A DNA stretch of 64,000 bases from Thalassolituus hydrocarboniclasticus (lineage in GTDB: Bacteria > Pseudomonadota > Gammaproteobacteria > Pseudomonadales > Oceanobacteraceae), in contig NZ_CP054475.1 of assembly GCF_025345565.1 (NCBI RefSeq), positions 2,262,448 to 2,326,447 of the forward strand, given 5' to 3'. Position 1 is the stretch's first letter. Each line of letters starts with the position of its first letter. The notes below the pieces were generated by a model. The model searched no databases. It was given only the letters and a program-made list of their open reading frames with translations, and was not told where the DNA came from. The position numbers were made by a program, and so were the translations under genes. This document shows, piece by piece, positions 1-8,265 of this stretch.

Positions 1-395
1 TCTTCATGCGTTGTTTTGGCTTCATCCGCTGACGCATCGGTTGCATCTTTTACCGGGCGGATAAATTCCAGAAACTCCGGAAACTGCTTCAGATAGCCAT
101 TATTGATAGTCTGACCAGACTGCAGTGCCTGCTGACCACGGTCGGTTATCTGCACAAACCCAGGCTTGGGAATGCTGAGCAAACCGGCTTTATGCAGATA
201 CGTTCTGGCCCAGCCCAGACGGTTAGAGACCACGGTGCGATTGCCGGAACTGGCAATGGTTTCTGCCCGTTGTTCTTCCGATATCTGTAATGCATTGCAG
301 AGCGGGGTTTTTAACTCAGCCAATGAGTGCACCCGGCCATCGGCAATCTGGGAGACTAATGGCTGCATAAAGGCTTGGTAGTTCGGGATCGGCAT
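1..395 (-). CDS. Mrr-type restriction protein, N-terminal part (runs off the window)
   Basis: The leftward frame starts at an ATG at 395, behind AAGGA, and reads off the left edge after 131 residues. It opens MPIPNYQAFMQPLV and holds GWARTYLHKAGLL at residues 61-73, followed by a basic wing and ITDRG. This is the winged-helix N-terminal domain (Mrr_N) of Mrr-like type IV restriction enzymes, which cut methylated DNA. The catalytic Mrr_cat domain, normally C-terminal, lies outside the window, so activity cannot be judged. The last visible part (about residues 112-131) looks like the linker between the two domains. Confidence 0.75.
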   Translation of the reverse strand, partial: MPIPNYQAFMQPLVSQIADGRVHSLAELKTPLCNALQISEEQRAETIASSGNRTVVSNRLGWARTYLHKAGLLSIPKPGFVQITDRGQQALQSGQTINNGYLKQFPEFLEFIRPVKDATDASADEAKTTHE

Positions 396-700
396 TCCGT
401 GTCCTTACAGGCGTTACTGCTTTTGGGCTGTGATTATACTGAGTGTTTCGTCAATGCCTATCCCTGATTTTGGGCGAGTTAATACGGCAACACACTGCCA
501 TCCCAGTGCAGCAGGTGGCCGTGTTGCTCAGGTTGTAAATTGAGCAATACGTCTCTGATGCGCTGCGCGGTTTGTTGCGGGGTGTAGAGTTTGCCGGGGG
601 CGATATTCTGCTGAAACGGTGCCGACAGGCTGGTGTTGGTGGTGCCGGGGTGTACGGCGGCAACCAGGCAGTGCGGCGCTTTGCGCTGCCATTCAAGACT

Positions 701-967
701 AGGGCACCTCTGAATAATTCAGTGCCCGCTTCGGCTTACTGAAAAAATTCAGATCAAGGCGCCACGTTGAAGGCATAGCGGGTTACGTCAAAACGTGGCA
801 ACACCGAGCTGGACTTTTTCAGCAAGCCCCGAAGGGCGTGGGCTGCAAAGCGTTTTGACGGTGTTGTCGATTTTATAAAGGACTCGCCATTCACTGCAAT
901 CGACGCCTTGTCAAAAGCACTCTGCAGCACTCACGCGAAGCTGTGCAGAATTATTCAGAGGTGCCCT
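701..967. mobile_element. MITE-like element 1 (about 265 bp, no ORF)
   Basis: The ends are near-perfect inverted repeats: GGGCACCTCTGAATAATTC at 702-720 and its reverse complement ending at 966. The inside has no credible coding frame, and the outside is the two halves of one dehydrogenase gene, which shows that this is an insertion. The flanks read CTA on the left and TTA on the right, so the target duplication is short (TA or CTAG-like) and one edge base has changed. No transposase is present, so it must be moved in trans by an enzyme recognising these ends. Its internal landmarks match those of the second element at 35252-35515. Confidence 0.8.
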
Positions 968-1394
968 TAGTTTTTTATAAACATATTGAGCGCGGCTTTG
1001 CTCATGCGGTAGCTGTACCAGCCGCCCAGCTGGTTGTCGCTGATGCTGCCGACCATGGCCGATAACGATAACCAGCGCAGCTGGCTGTCACGTTTAATAA
1101 AGGGAGCCAGTGCCTGAGCGGTGTGAATATGGCTTATCACGTTGCTTTGCAGGCTGTGCTGCAGCCAGTCGGCGCTAAGTTCTTGCAGGGATTTTTCCGG
1201 GCCGCTTTGCTGGTTATGGAGTATGCCGTTGCAGACGATGACAGCATCGGGTGTGCCTTCACGGCGGATAAAGGCCTGCAGCTCGGCCACGCTGTGCGGT
1301 TCGCGGGTGTCGGTCTTGCAGTGGGCGCTGGCGGCGGAGTCTGGCCCGCGGCCACTGCTGATTACGCGCACGGCCTGGGTGGCCTGTCCTTGCT

Positions 1395-1436
1395 CCTGAC
1401 CCTGACCCTGACCCTGACCCTGACCCTGACCCTGAT
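1395..1436. repeat. Hexanucleotide microsatellite (CCTGAC)6 plus one degenerate unit
   Basis: Six perfect CCTGAC units followed by CCTGAT lie inside the dehydrogenase pseudogene. On the coding strand they encode repeated Gln-Gly just after the first alpha helix of the Rossmann fold. Because the unit is 6 bp, changes in copy number lengthen or shorten the protein without shifting the frame. Confidence 0.9.
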
Positions 1437-1621
1437 TCTGGCTCTGGCAGTGCTCAATTAAGGCTTTGGCAATTTCGCTGCCGCTACCGGCAATCCACAA
1501 TGTGCGCATGTTATGTCCTTTTTTATTTCTTTTTGCAGTTTAAAGCGGGCTGCCGCATTGCATTCAACCGGCAGCGACTCTACCTTATTGGAAACAGACA
1601 CACAGAGTAAGGAACATCCGC

Positions 1622-1903
1622 ATGATTAAGGTGATTATCGAGCGCAATATTGCCGAGGGTATGGAATCTACCTATGAGCAGATTATGAAAACCATGCTGC
1701 GCACGATGGTTGAAGCACCGGGCTATACCTCCGGTGTTAACTATATCGATATGAAAAACAGTGCCCACCGGGTGATTATCACCACCTGGCAGAGCGAACA
1801 GGCGTGGGATATGTGGAAGCATACCGAGCAGCGCGCGGCACTGCTGGCGGCGATTAAACCGATTCTGGTGGATGAAGAGAAAATTACCCTGCTGACGGTG
1901 TGA
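1622..1903 (+). CDS. Antibiotic biosynthesis monooxygenase (ABM) domain protein
   Basis: A 93-residue protein with the ferredoxin-like ABM pattern: MIKVIIERNIAEG, a long helix, then an aromatic strand (VIITTWQSEQAWDMWKHTEQ) and ILVDEEKITLLTV. The start is supported by AAGGAA eight bases upstream. Members are small dimeric proteins, some quinol or heme-degrading monooxygenases and many of unknown substrate. The heme-degrading subgroup would suit the iron-uptake genes downstream, but no heme-binding signature is obvious. It stands alone, with a strong terminator after it. Confidence 0.75.
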   Translation: MIKVIIERNIAEGMESTYEQIMKTMLRTMVEAPGYTSGVNYIDMKNSAHRVIITTWQSEQAWDMWKHTEQRAALLAAIKPILVDEEKITLLTV

Positions 1904-1970
1904 TGAACGATCTGTTTTTGTTCTGACATGCCCGGCCTGACAGCCAGCAGTGACACAGAGAGCAACCAGC

Positions 1971-2010
1971 AATGCCCGCCCTGTTTTCAGGGCGGGCATT
2001 GCTGTTTTAG
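1971..2010 (+). terminator. Rho-independent terminator after the ABM protein gene
   Basis: A perfect 13-bp stem (AATGCCCGCCCTG / CAGGGCGGGCATT) with a TTTT loop spans 1971-2000 and is followed by a T-rich stretch. It lies 67 bp after the stop at 1903. The opposite gene ends at 2188, so the hairpin could also serve leftward transcription. Confidence 0.7.
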
Positions 2011-2187
2011 GCATTGTTGTTTTAAAAGCCGCACTCTGCGAAAGCGAGAATTTTTGAGGAATGAAGCGTGTGAGATAACGCGGCGAATGACCTTTGTGGC
2101 ATAACACCTGTGGGAACGACTTTCAGTCATGATGTTAGTTATCACGGCAAAATGCCGTTCCCGCAAACAATAGGGTTTTAACCAGGT

Positions 2188-3570
2188 TCAATAGACGTCT
2201 TTACGGTAACGCCCCTGCTGTTGCAGGCGCTCGGTTGCGCGTTTGCCGAGCCATTGCTGCAGCAGCTGATCGATATCGCTGGCCATGCCATCACGACTGC
2301 CGCAGATATAAATCGCCGCGCCTTGTTTCAGCCATTGCAGCAGGCGTTTTTGTTCACCTTGCAACGCATGTTGCACATAGCCGCGGTGGCTTCGTCCACA
2401 TAGCGCAGGCAGTTCTGCAGCGCCGGATGCGCGCGAGTAACAGCGGTCGAGCTCAGTAAGTACGCCACTCTGATACCAGTGGTCGAGCTCCTGCTGCCAG
2501 ATGCGGTCATGTTCCGGACTACGTTCACCAAACAGCAACCAGCAAGAGGCTTGTGAGTTTTGCAGGCTGCGCTGTTTAAGGTGGGCACGCAGTCCGGCCA
2601 GGCCGGTGCCATTGCCGATCAGAATCAGTGGCACAGCCGTTGGCGGCGCATGAAAAGCAGGGTTACTGCGCACGCTGAACCGGCTTGTGCTGCCGGGCTG
2701 CCATTGCTGGCACAACCAGCCGGAGCCCAGTCCGGGTTCGCCGTTATCGTGGTGCTGTTCACGCACCAGCAGACGCAGATGATTCTCTTCCGGCAGGCTG
2801 GCAATGCTGTAATCGCGGTAGCGGCCGGCCAGCCATAAGCGGGCAATATCTCCGGCCTGCCAGTGGCTGTGATGCGGCTTGCTCAGATGCAGTTCATACA
2901 AAGCGGCCCCCGGACTGCCGGGGTTTAACCAACGCCGTTGTTCCAGCGTCAGTGCTTCTGTTGCGGTATGAACGTCTGCTACAGCGTCCGTCAGGGTAAA
3001 TCCCTGCGCCGCCAGCTGCTGTTGCCACAGCTGCAACGTCTGGCGTTCCTGGCGATTCACGCAGAGCGGGTCAAACATGGGTTGCGCACCGGCCTGTTGC
3101 AGCTGTTTGTGCAGCTGCAGACCAAATGCGCAGAACTGCGGGTAGTCATCGTCGCCCAGCGCCAGAATGGCGTAGCGTACGTCCTGCACAACATGCTGCC
3201 CCTGCTGCTGACTGTGCTGCAGACGACGGAGAAATTGCTGGCCGTTGGCCGGCGCTTCACCATCGCCATAGGTGCTGGCAATGATCAGTAAGCGACGGCT
3301 GACGGCCAGTTGCTGCGGGCTCAATTGGTTGAGGGACAGCAGGGCCACCGCCTCGCCGCCCTGCTCTAACTGCTGGGCTAAATCCCCGGCCAGTGCGGCT
3401 GCCGTGCCGCCTTCGCTGGCGTAGGCAACAAGAATTTCAGGCAAATCAGGATGAGCAGCGCGGCGGTTATGCCAGAACTGCCGCAGGGAAGCGCGAAAAC
3501 ACCAGAGCGTGAGCAGGCACCAGCCAAGTATCAGCAGGCTGGCCTGCCCCCAGGGTTGCAGAGAGATCAT
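2188..3570 (-). CDS. Membrane-anchored flavodoxin/FNR-type reductase (CysJ-like)
   Basis: 460 residues. A membrane helix (about 10-26) is followed by a flavodoxin domain beginning ILVAYASEGGTAAALA (about 46-61), with ASTYGDGEAP and ALGDDDYPQF as FMN loops. Next comes a short ferredoxin-NADP reductase part: RYRDYSIASLP for FAD, LILIGNGTGLAGLR for the nicotinamide nucleotide, and YICGSRDGMASDI. It ends RYRKDVY, as in CysJ and P450 reductases. It is the last gene of a leftward operon, two bases after the DUF4198 gene. It probably passes electrons from NADPH to a PepSY-type or siderophore-bound ferric centre. It is shorter than CysJ (about 600 aa) because the FAD-domain insert is reduced. The fold is certain; the substrate is inferred from context. 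Confidence 0.85.
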   Translation of the reverse strand: MISLQPWGQASLLILGWCLLTLWCFRASLRQFWHNRRAAHPDLPEILVAYASEGGTAAALAGDLAQQLEQGGEAVALLSLNQLSPQQLAVSRRLLIIASTYGDGEAPANGQQFLRRLQHSQQQGQHVVQDVRYAILALGDDDYPQFCAFGLQLHKQLQQAGAQPMFDPLCVNRQERQTLQLWQQQLAAQGFTLTDAVADVHTATEALTLEQRRWLNPGSPGAALYELHLSKPHHSHWQAGDIARLWLAGRYRDYSIASLPEENHLRLLVREQHHDNGEPGLGSGWLCQQWQPGSTSRFSVRSNPAFHAPPTAVPLILIGNGTGLAGLRAHLKQRSLQNSQASCWLLFGERSPEHDRIWQQELDHWYQSGVLTELDRCYSRASGAAELPALCGRSHRGYVQHALQGEQKRLLQWLKQGAAIYICGSRDGMASDIDQLLQQWLGKRATERLQQQGRYRKDVY

Positions 3571-3572
3571 GA

Positions 3573-4400
3573 TCAGTCCGGCAAAACCTCAAGCACGGCC
3601 ACATAGCTGCCGCTGCGTTCGGTGGCCGGTTTTTGCGCTTTATTGTCTTTGTATTCGGCTTCCAGAAAGTAACGTCCGGCGCCGTTCCAGCGCACGGTGA
3701 TTTCACCTTTGCTGTTGGTTTTCAGGGTGATGGCTTCCTGCGCATTGCGGTAGCGGGTGCCTTCGCGGATCAGGGTAACATCGGCACCCTGTGCGGCTTC
3801 ACCGTCGATCAGAAAACGGAAGCTGGCTTCTTCACCGGCAAACAGATCGTTCGGATGCGTGACGGCCACCAGCTCCAGTCCCTGCCCGCTGGCTGCCAGT
3901 GCGTTGCGGGATGGCGCTCCCAGGGTGACAAAGGTTTCCATACGGCGGGACGCCTGCGATACCACTAATTTTTCGGCGTTTTCCGGTACGGCTTTGGCAA
4001 AACCTTCGGCGCTGTATTGCTCACCACGGCCCGGATACATACGGCGCTGTCCGTCTTCTTCCCACAGGGCGCGCAGACCGGATGAGGCGATAAACAGGCG
4101 ATAGGTGCCTTCCTGCTTTAATGCCAGATCAAACACGCTGCGGTATTTGCCGGTGTGCAGATTTTCAACCTGACCGGCGCTGCCGTCAGGGTTGAGCACC
4201 TGTACGTCGCTGAAACGGCCGGGGTTGTAGTTGGCGAGAAAAATATCGTTGGAAACCGCGGCATCAAAGCTGACCCAGCGGTTTTCGCCAGACAGTACGG
4301 TTTCCTGCGGTACGATCCAGGCGCGGTGTGCCTGTACGGCCACACTGCCCAGCACCAACGCGGCGACTAAGAATGGTTTGAATGGGGTTTTATTCAACAT
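3573..4400 (-). CDS. DUF4198 domain protein, periplasmic
   Basis: 275 residues with a signal peptide (MLNKTPFKPFLVAALVLGS, cleavage near VQA-HRAW). The mature part begins HRAWIVPQETVLSG, the usual start of DUF4198 (NikM/CbiK-like, beta-sandwich) proteins. The second half has Ig-like strands (GEITVRWNGAGRYFLEAEY). Such proteins are repeatedly found beside TonB receptors and PepSY proteins and are thought to help metal or siderophore handling in the periplasm. An AGGA lies upstream of the start. The function here is inferred from its operon. Confidence 0.8.
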   Translation of the reverse strand: MLNKTPFKPFLVAALVLGSVAVQAHRAWIVPQETVLSGENRWVSFDAAVSNDIFLANYNPGRFSDVQVLNPDGSAGQVENLHTGKYRSVFDLALKQEGTYRLFIASSGLRALWEEDGQRRMYPGRGEQYSAEGFAKAVPENAEKLVVSQASRRMETFVTLGAPSRNALAASGQGLELVAVTHPNDLFAGEEASFRFLIDGEAAQGADVTLIREGTRYRNAQEAITLKTNSKGEITVRWNGAGRYFLEAEYKDNKAQKPATERSGSYVAVLEVLPD

Positions 4401-4413
4401 GTCGGTGTCCTGT

Positions 4414-4953
4414 TCAGGGTTTAATGCTTACAGCCACAGCACCCAGTTCGGTGCTGCCGCTGGCGGTGAAAGTAGCGGGTTGGGTCTGCGGCCAGCTGAA
4501 CGGAATATCGACCACTTCGCGCCCGCCCACTTCGCGCGCGGCTTCTATCCGCAGGGTGTAATCACCTCCGGCCAGTTCATGCAGAGGCGCGCTGCCGAAG
4601 TGGAATTGCAGATGATGCTGACCCGACCCTTTGGTCGCGCCGGTAACGCCATCGACCGGCATCTGCAGTGTGCGGCCGCTGCGACGCCACCACTGGCGCA
4701 TATCTTTCAGCCATTTTTCGCCTTCGTTGTTGCGCATTTCTGCGTCGTACCAAACGGCCAGATTGGTAACGGCTCTGGTGCTGTTGTTCTCAATCCAGAT
4801 GGCAACATAAGGCTTGTGATATTCAGCGACGTTCTGGCGCGGAATTTCGACCGCGAGAGTCAGCTCAGCGGCGCTTGCCGACTGCACACTCACGCATTGT
4901 GTTGCGGCGAGCAATAATGCCGGCAGCAACGAACGCGGTATCGGGTTCTTCAT
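4414..4953 (-). CDS. DUF2271 domain protein, periplasmic
   Basis: About 179 residues from the ATG at 4953; an in-frame ATG at 4959 directly abuts AAAGGA, so the second ATG, six bases from the site, is the better start. It has a signal peptide ending near ASA-AEL, then LTLAVEIPRQNVAEYHKPYVAIWIEN typical of DUF2271, and WLKDMRQWWRRSG in the centre. In many proteobacteria this family sits between a PepSY membrane protein and a DUF4198 protein, exactly as here. The biochemical role is unknown; an accessory role in iron uptake is inferred. Confidence 0.8.
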   Translation of the reverse strand: MKNPIPRSLLPALLLAATQCVSVQSASAAELTLAVEIPRQNVAEYHKPYVAIWIENNSTRAVTNLAVWYDAEMRNNEGEKWLKDMRQWWRRSGRTLQMPVDGVTGATKGSGQHHLQFHFGSAPLHELAGGDYTLRIEAAREVGGREVVDIPFSWPQTQPATFTASGSTELGAVAVSIKP

Positions 4954-4963
4954 ATTCATTCCT

Positions 4964-5587
4964 TTAATGCACGCTCAAAATAATGATCAGCAGCGGGATA
5001 ACCACGCCCAGTGCCACCAACGGCCAGGTGGATGGGCGCTGGCGGGCGTAACGCATCAGCAGCCATAAACCGCTGAGGGAAAAAACCAGACACAGCAGCG
5101 AAAAAATATCGATAAACCATGACCACAGCGGGCCGGTATTGCGGCCTTTATGCAGGTCGTTCAGGTACGAAATCCAGCCGCGTTCGGTGCGTTCGTAAAG
5201 CAGCACACCGCTGTCGGTTTCAATGCTCAGCCAGGCATCACCGCCGGGTCTGGGCATGCCCAGATACACTTCATTGCTCTGCCATTCGGCGTCAGTCGAT
5301 GGCACGCTGATGTTATGTTCGTGCAGCAACCATTGGCGCAGCGCCAGCGGTAACGGCCCGGCGCTGCGCCCGGACAGGGTTTTTAACAAGGTGGCGGACA
5401 GCTCGGTTTCCAGCGTTACCGTCACCGGTTCTGCCTTGATGTCCGCCGCGTGATTTAACGTAATGCCGGTAAAGGCAAACAGAATCATGCCCACCAGACA
5501 CAGAGCCGAGCTGATCCAGTGCCACTGGCGCAGACTGCCAAAAACGATGCCCGATACAGACAGGCGGGCAGATAAAGATCGGATCAT
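4964..5587 (-). CDS. PepSY-associated membrane protein (iron reductase type)
   Basis: 207 residues. The order is a cytoplasmic start (RQWHWISSALCLVGMILFAFTG), a membrane helix at about 25-45 with ITLNHAADI, a periplasmic region with VYLGMPRPGGDAWLSIETDSGVLLYE (PepSY-like), then NDLHKGRNTGPLWSWFIDIFSLLCLVFSLSGLWLL and a last helix near the C-terminus. The conserved H-W, N-H and L-H-K-G positions fit heme- or quinone-linked PepSY transmembrane proteins such as those next to ferric-siderophore receptors. It lies at the head of the accessory group downstream of the receptor gene. Confidence 0.8.
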   Translation of the reverse strand: MIRSLSARLSVSGIVFGSLRQWHWISSALCLVGMILFAFTGITLNHAADIKAEPVTVTLETELSATLLKTLSGRSAGPLPLALRQWLLHEHNISVPSTDAEWQSNEVYLGMPRPGGDAWLSIETDSGVLLYERTERGWISYLNDLHKGRNTGPLWSWFIDIFSLLCLVFSLSGLWLLMRYARQRPSTWPLVALGVVIPLLIIILSVH

Positions 5588-5748
5588 CCGGATACATCAC
5601 TCAGGGCTGAAACAGCGTTAAAACGGCAGCATCCGGAGGAAGGCTGCACTCAGGGTTGTTCTGCAAAGGGGTCTTCTGTTAGTGAAACTTCCTGATGCCA
5701 GCACGCGGCCCCGAACGGAGCCGTATGCTGACGCAGGCGGTCGCAGCA

Positions 5749-8112
5749 TCAGAAGCGGTAGTTCACGCCCAGCCACAGGTTGCGGCGTTTGTCTTTGTTG
5801 TTGTAATCGTCGATGTAGGTGATTTCACCGTCGTCATCGTAATCACCGTCGGCGGCATCGCCCTCAACCCCATCCTGAAAACGGGTCTGGTAGCTGGTGA
5901 AGTCTTCGTCCAGCAGGTTGTTGATACGGCCGTTAACGCTCAGATTGGCGCTGATTTCGTACGACGCGCCGAGGTGCAACACGTTGTAGTTTTTGAAGTA
6001 CAGCGCGTTGCCATCTTCATCCACATCGCGGAAGCGTGACGAGCGGGTTTCGCTGGTCAGGTAGACGTTGGCTTTGTCGTTAATATCCCAGCCCAGCGTC
6101 AGGTTCGACATGTGCTTGGCACTGTTGGTCAGCGGCTGGCCTTTTTCATTACCGGACAGCTGTTTGCTGTCGGTGTAGGTGTAGTTGGCACGCAGTGACA
6201 GCGCTTCGCTCATCTGCCAGCGGGCTGCAACTTCGGCCCCGCGCACCAGCGCTTCGTCGATGTTGATTTTCTGACTGTAGGTGGTGTAGTTCAGCGTTTC
6301 GTACTCACCCAGATTCACACACGGCTTGGCGCCGTTGGTGCTGGCACAGGTTGGTACCCGGTCGCCGCTGGCGATTTTGTCTTTGAACTTGTTATGGAAA
6401 GCGGTGATGTTGAAATTATGACCCCCTTCCATAGCTTCCCAGTAGAGTGCCAGTTCGCTGTTGACGCTTTTCTCCGGCTCCAGATCCGGGTTACCGGCAA
6501 ACGGACTGGTACCCTGCCCACCAAAACCGGTGATGCCGTTGAACAGGTCAGTGGTTTTCGGGGTTTTATAACCGGTCGACACGCCACCTTTGACTGTCCA
6601 GCTCAGGTCGAGGTTGTAAACACCGTACAGACGCGGGCTGACATTGCTGCCGAACACATCGTGATTGTCGTAACGCAAGCCGGTGGTCAGGGTGAAATCA
6701 TCCAGCATCGACCAGTTATCTTCTGCGAACAGCGAGTACATGGTGAAGTCGGAGGTTTCGCTGCCGGCGTCACCGCCTTCCAGACCAAAGACTCCGTCTT
6801 CCAGCTCAGCAACAATCACCTGACCGCCAACCACTACCTGGTGGTGACCATAAAAATCATTAACCGGCATATCGACTTTGGCATCCAGGGTGTACTGGCT
6901 GCTTTCCATGGTGCGTTTCGGACGCGGCAGGAAGGTGTTTTGCGCGATGGTTTTGCGCTCGTCTTCGCTCAGACCGGCATAAGCACCGGTGCCGTCGTAC
7001 ATCTGTTGCAGCAGTTCACGCTCAGCCACCGAGAAAGGCACAGTACGGCCTTTATTGGCGGTAGAAATATGCTGCAGCGACACCCAACTGCTGCCGAAGG
7101 ACCATTCGCCCTCATGGGCAATGGCCCACTGGTCACGGGTGAATTCCTGATCTTTGGCATAACCGACCCGCGGCTGCACCTGACCACCGCGCACACGCCA
7201 GATGGTGTCGATGCTGTCGACGGTGCCCAGCGGGAAGCTGCCATCCGCCAGTGGTTTGTTGTCGTAGGTCTGTTTTGACTGATCAATATCCAGCGTCAGG
7301 GTCTGATTGGCGGCCGGTTTCCAGTTCACGCCAAAACCCAGATTGGTGTTGGTGTTATCGGTGGTTTTACCACCGGAACCAAAGCCCAGAGTGCGGGTGT
7401 GGCTGACACCAGCCGGGTCGGTTGCATCTTCATATTCAGGCTCTGACGCATCGCGCTGATAAAAACTGCCGCGCAGCTCAACACCCAGTACATCTTTGAT
7501 CACCGGCCCCATCAGGCTGAAATCGGCGGTGGTGTCATTACCGTATTCGTCCTGCTCCTGGAATGAACGGCCGAGAGTGACAGAACCCGCCCATTCATCG
7601 GTGACTTTTTTGGTAATGATGTTAATCACACCACCCAGCGCATCGGCACCGTATAGGGTTGAAGCCGGGCCTCGGATAACTTCGATACGTTCAATCGCAT
7701 CCAGTGGCGGAACATGGTTGAACTGATTACCACCGAAATTATTCGGGTAAATATCGCCATGGTTGTTCTGGCGGCGGCCATCGATCAGCAGCAGGGTGTA
7801 ATCCGCTCCCATGCCACGGATACTGACCGAACCCTGGCCGGTTTTATCGCGGGTTTCACCGATATCCACACCTTCCAGCTCACGTACGGCATCCAACAGT
7901 GTCATGTACGGACGGGAGCGCAGATCTTCCTGAGTAATCACAGAAATACTGGCCGGCGCCTCAACAACTTTCTGCTCAAAACCGGCAGCCGATACCACCA
8001 TTTTACCGAGGTCTACCGGATTTTTTTCTGCCTGTTCCGCTTGCGCAGAAAACGTAGCTAAGGCAATCGCGGCTGGCAAAACGGCCTGGCGCCAGTGAGT
8101 TGGTCTGATCAT
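5749..8112 (-). CDS. TonB-dependent outer-membrane receptor (ferric siderophore/heme type)
   Basis: 787 residues from the ATG at 8112, which has GGGGACA ten bases upstream; the frame is open back to 8145 but without a better start. Signal peptide MIRPTHWRQAVLPAAIALA to SAQA; TonB-box-like stretch DLGKMVVSAAG; plug domain (APASISVITQEDLRSRPYMT, GMGADYTLLLIDGRRQN, IERIEVIRGPASTLYGADALGG); then a beta-barrel with LEPEKSVNSELALYW and a C-terminal strand ending NYRF. It resembles FepA/CirA-type ferrienterochelin receptors. Near the C-terminus an Asp-rich segment forms an EF-hand-like loop (residues 757-768). The downstream PepSY, DUF2271, DUF4198 and reductase genes support iron uptake with periplasmic reduction. 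The exact ligand cannot be read from sequence. Confidence 0.9.
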   Translation of the reverse strand: MIRPTHWRQAVLPAAIALATFSAQAEQAEKNPVDLGKMVVSAAGFEQKVVEAPASISVITQEDLRSRPYMTLLDAVRELEGVDIGETRDKTGQGSVSIRGMGADYTLLLIDGRRQNNHGDIYPNNFGGNQFNHVPPLDAIERIEVIRGPASTLYGADALGGVINIITKKVTDEWAGSVTLGRSFQEQDEYGNDTTADFSLMGPVIKDVLGVELRGSFYQRDASEPEYEDATDPAGVSHTRTLGFGSGGKTTDNTNTNLGFGVNWKPAANQTLTLDIDQSKQTYDNKPLADGSFPLGTVDSIDTIWRVRGGQVQPRVGYAKDQEFTRDQWAIAHEGEWSFGSSWVSLQHISTANKGRTVPFSVAERELLQQMYDGTGAYAGLSEDERKTIAQNTFLPRPKRTMESSQYTLDAKVDMPVNDFYGHHQVVVGGQVIVAELEDGVFGLEGGDAGSETSDFTMYSLFAEDNWSMLDDFTLTTGLRYDNHDVFGSNVSPRLYGVYNLDLSWTVKGGVSTGYKTPKTTDLFNGITGFGGQGTSPFAGNPDLEPEKSVNSELALYWEAMEGGHNFNITAFHNKFKDKIASGDRVPTCASTNGAKPCVNLGEYETLNYTTYSQKINIDEALVRGAEVAARWQMSEALSLRANYTYTDSKQLSGNEKGQPLTNSAKHMSNLTLGWDINDKANVYLTSETRSSRFRDVDEDGNALYFKNYNVLHLGASYEISANLSVNGRINNLLDEDFTSYQTRFQDGVEGDAADGDYDDDGEITYIDDYNNKDKRRNLWLGVNYRF

Positions 8113-8265
8113 TGTGCTGTCCCCTGTTAAACACATGCTGGTCATAAATCCGGCTTATTTGACAAAGCCATCAAAAACGACCCGCATCCTAACAAGAACA
8201 AAACACATTTGCGAATAGTTTTTATTTAGATAGGGAATTAAATCTCATTTGTGTTGTCGCGCAAA

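Larger units (their letters stand above)
479..1509 (-). pseudogene. Short-chain dehydrogenase/reductase, split by a 265-bp mobile element
   Basis: The N-terminal part (970-1509) starts MRTLWIAGSGSEIAKAL, a Rossmann nucleotide-binding loop, and carries the catalytic region LSLSAMVGS and YRMSK (the YxxxK motif) shortly before it stops. The C-terminal part (482-700) resumes as SLEWQRKAPHCLVAAVHPGTT and ends LHWDGSVLPY, typical of this SDR group. Between them lies a palindromic-ended insertion at about 701-966, and the reading frame stops at TAA 967-969 on its edge. Besides the insertion, joining the two flanks gives the expected FIKTSLEW only if one A is removed from an A6 run (971-976), so there may also be a one-base frameshift. 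An in-frame Gln-Gly hexanucleotide repeat lies near the N-terminus. The enzyme is very probably inactive. Confidence 0.85.

Noticed and set aside
451-696. 81-codon minus-strand frame next to element 1
   Set aside because: It is in a different frame from the clear C-terminal part of the dehydrogenase in the same stretch.
8146-8265. Possible Fur box in front of the TonB receptor gene
   Set aside because: The AT-rich stretch around 8200-8250 offers several partial matches (for example TGAGATTTAATTCCC on the minus strand), but none has more than about 8 of 14 consensus bases, so I do not call a site.
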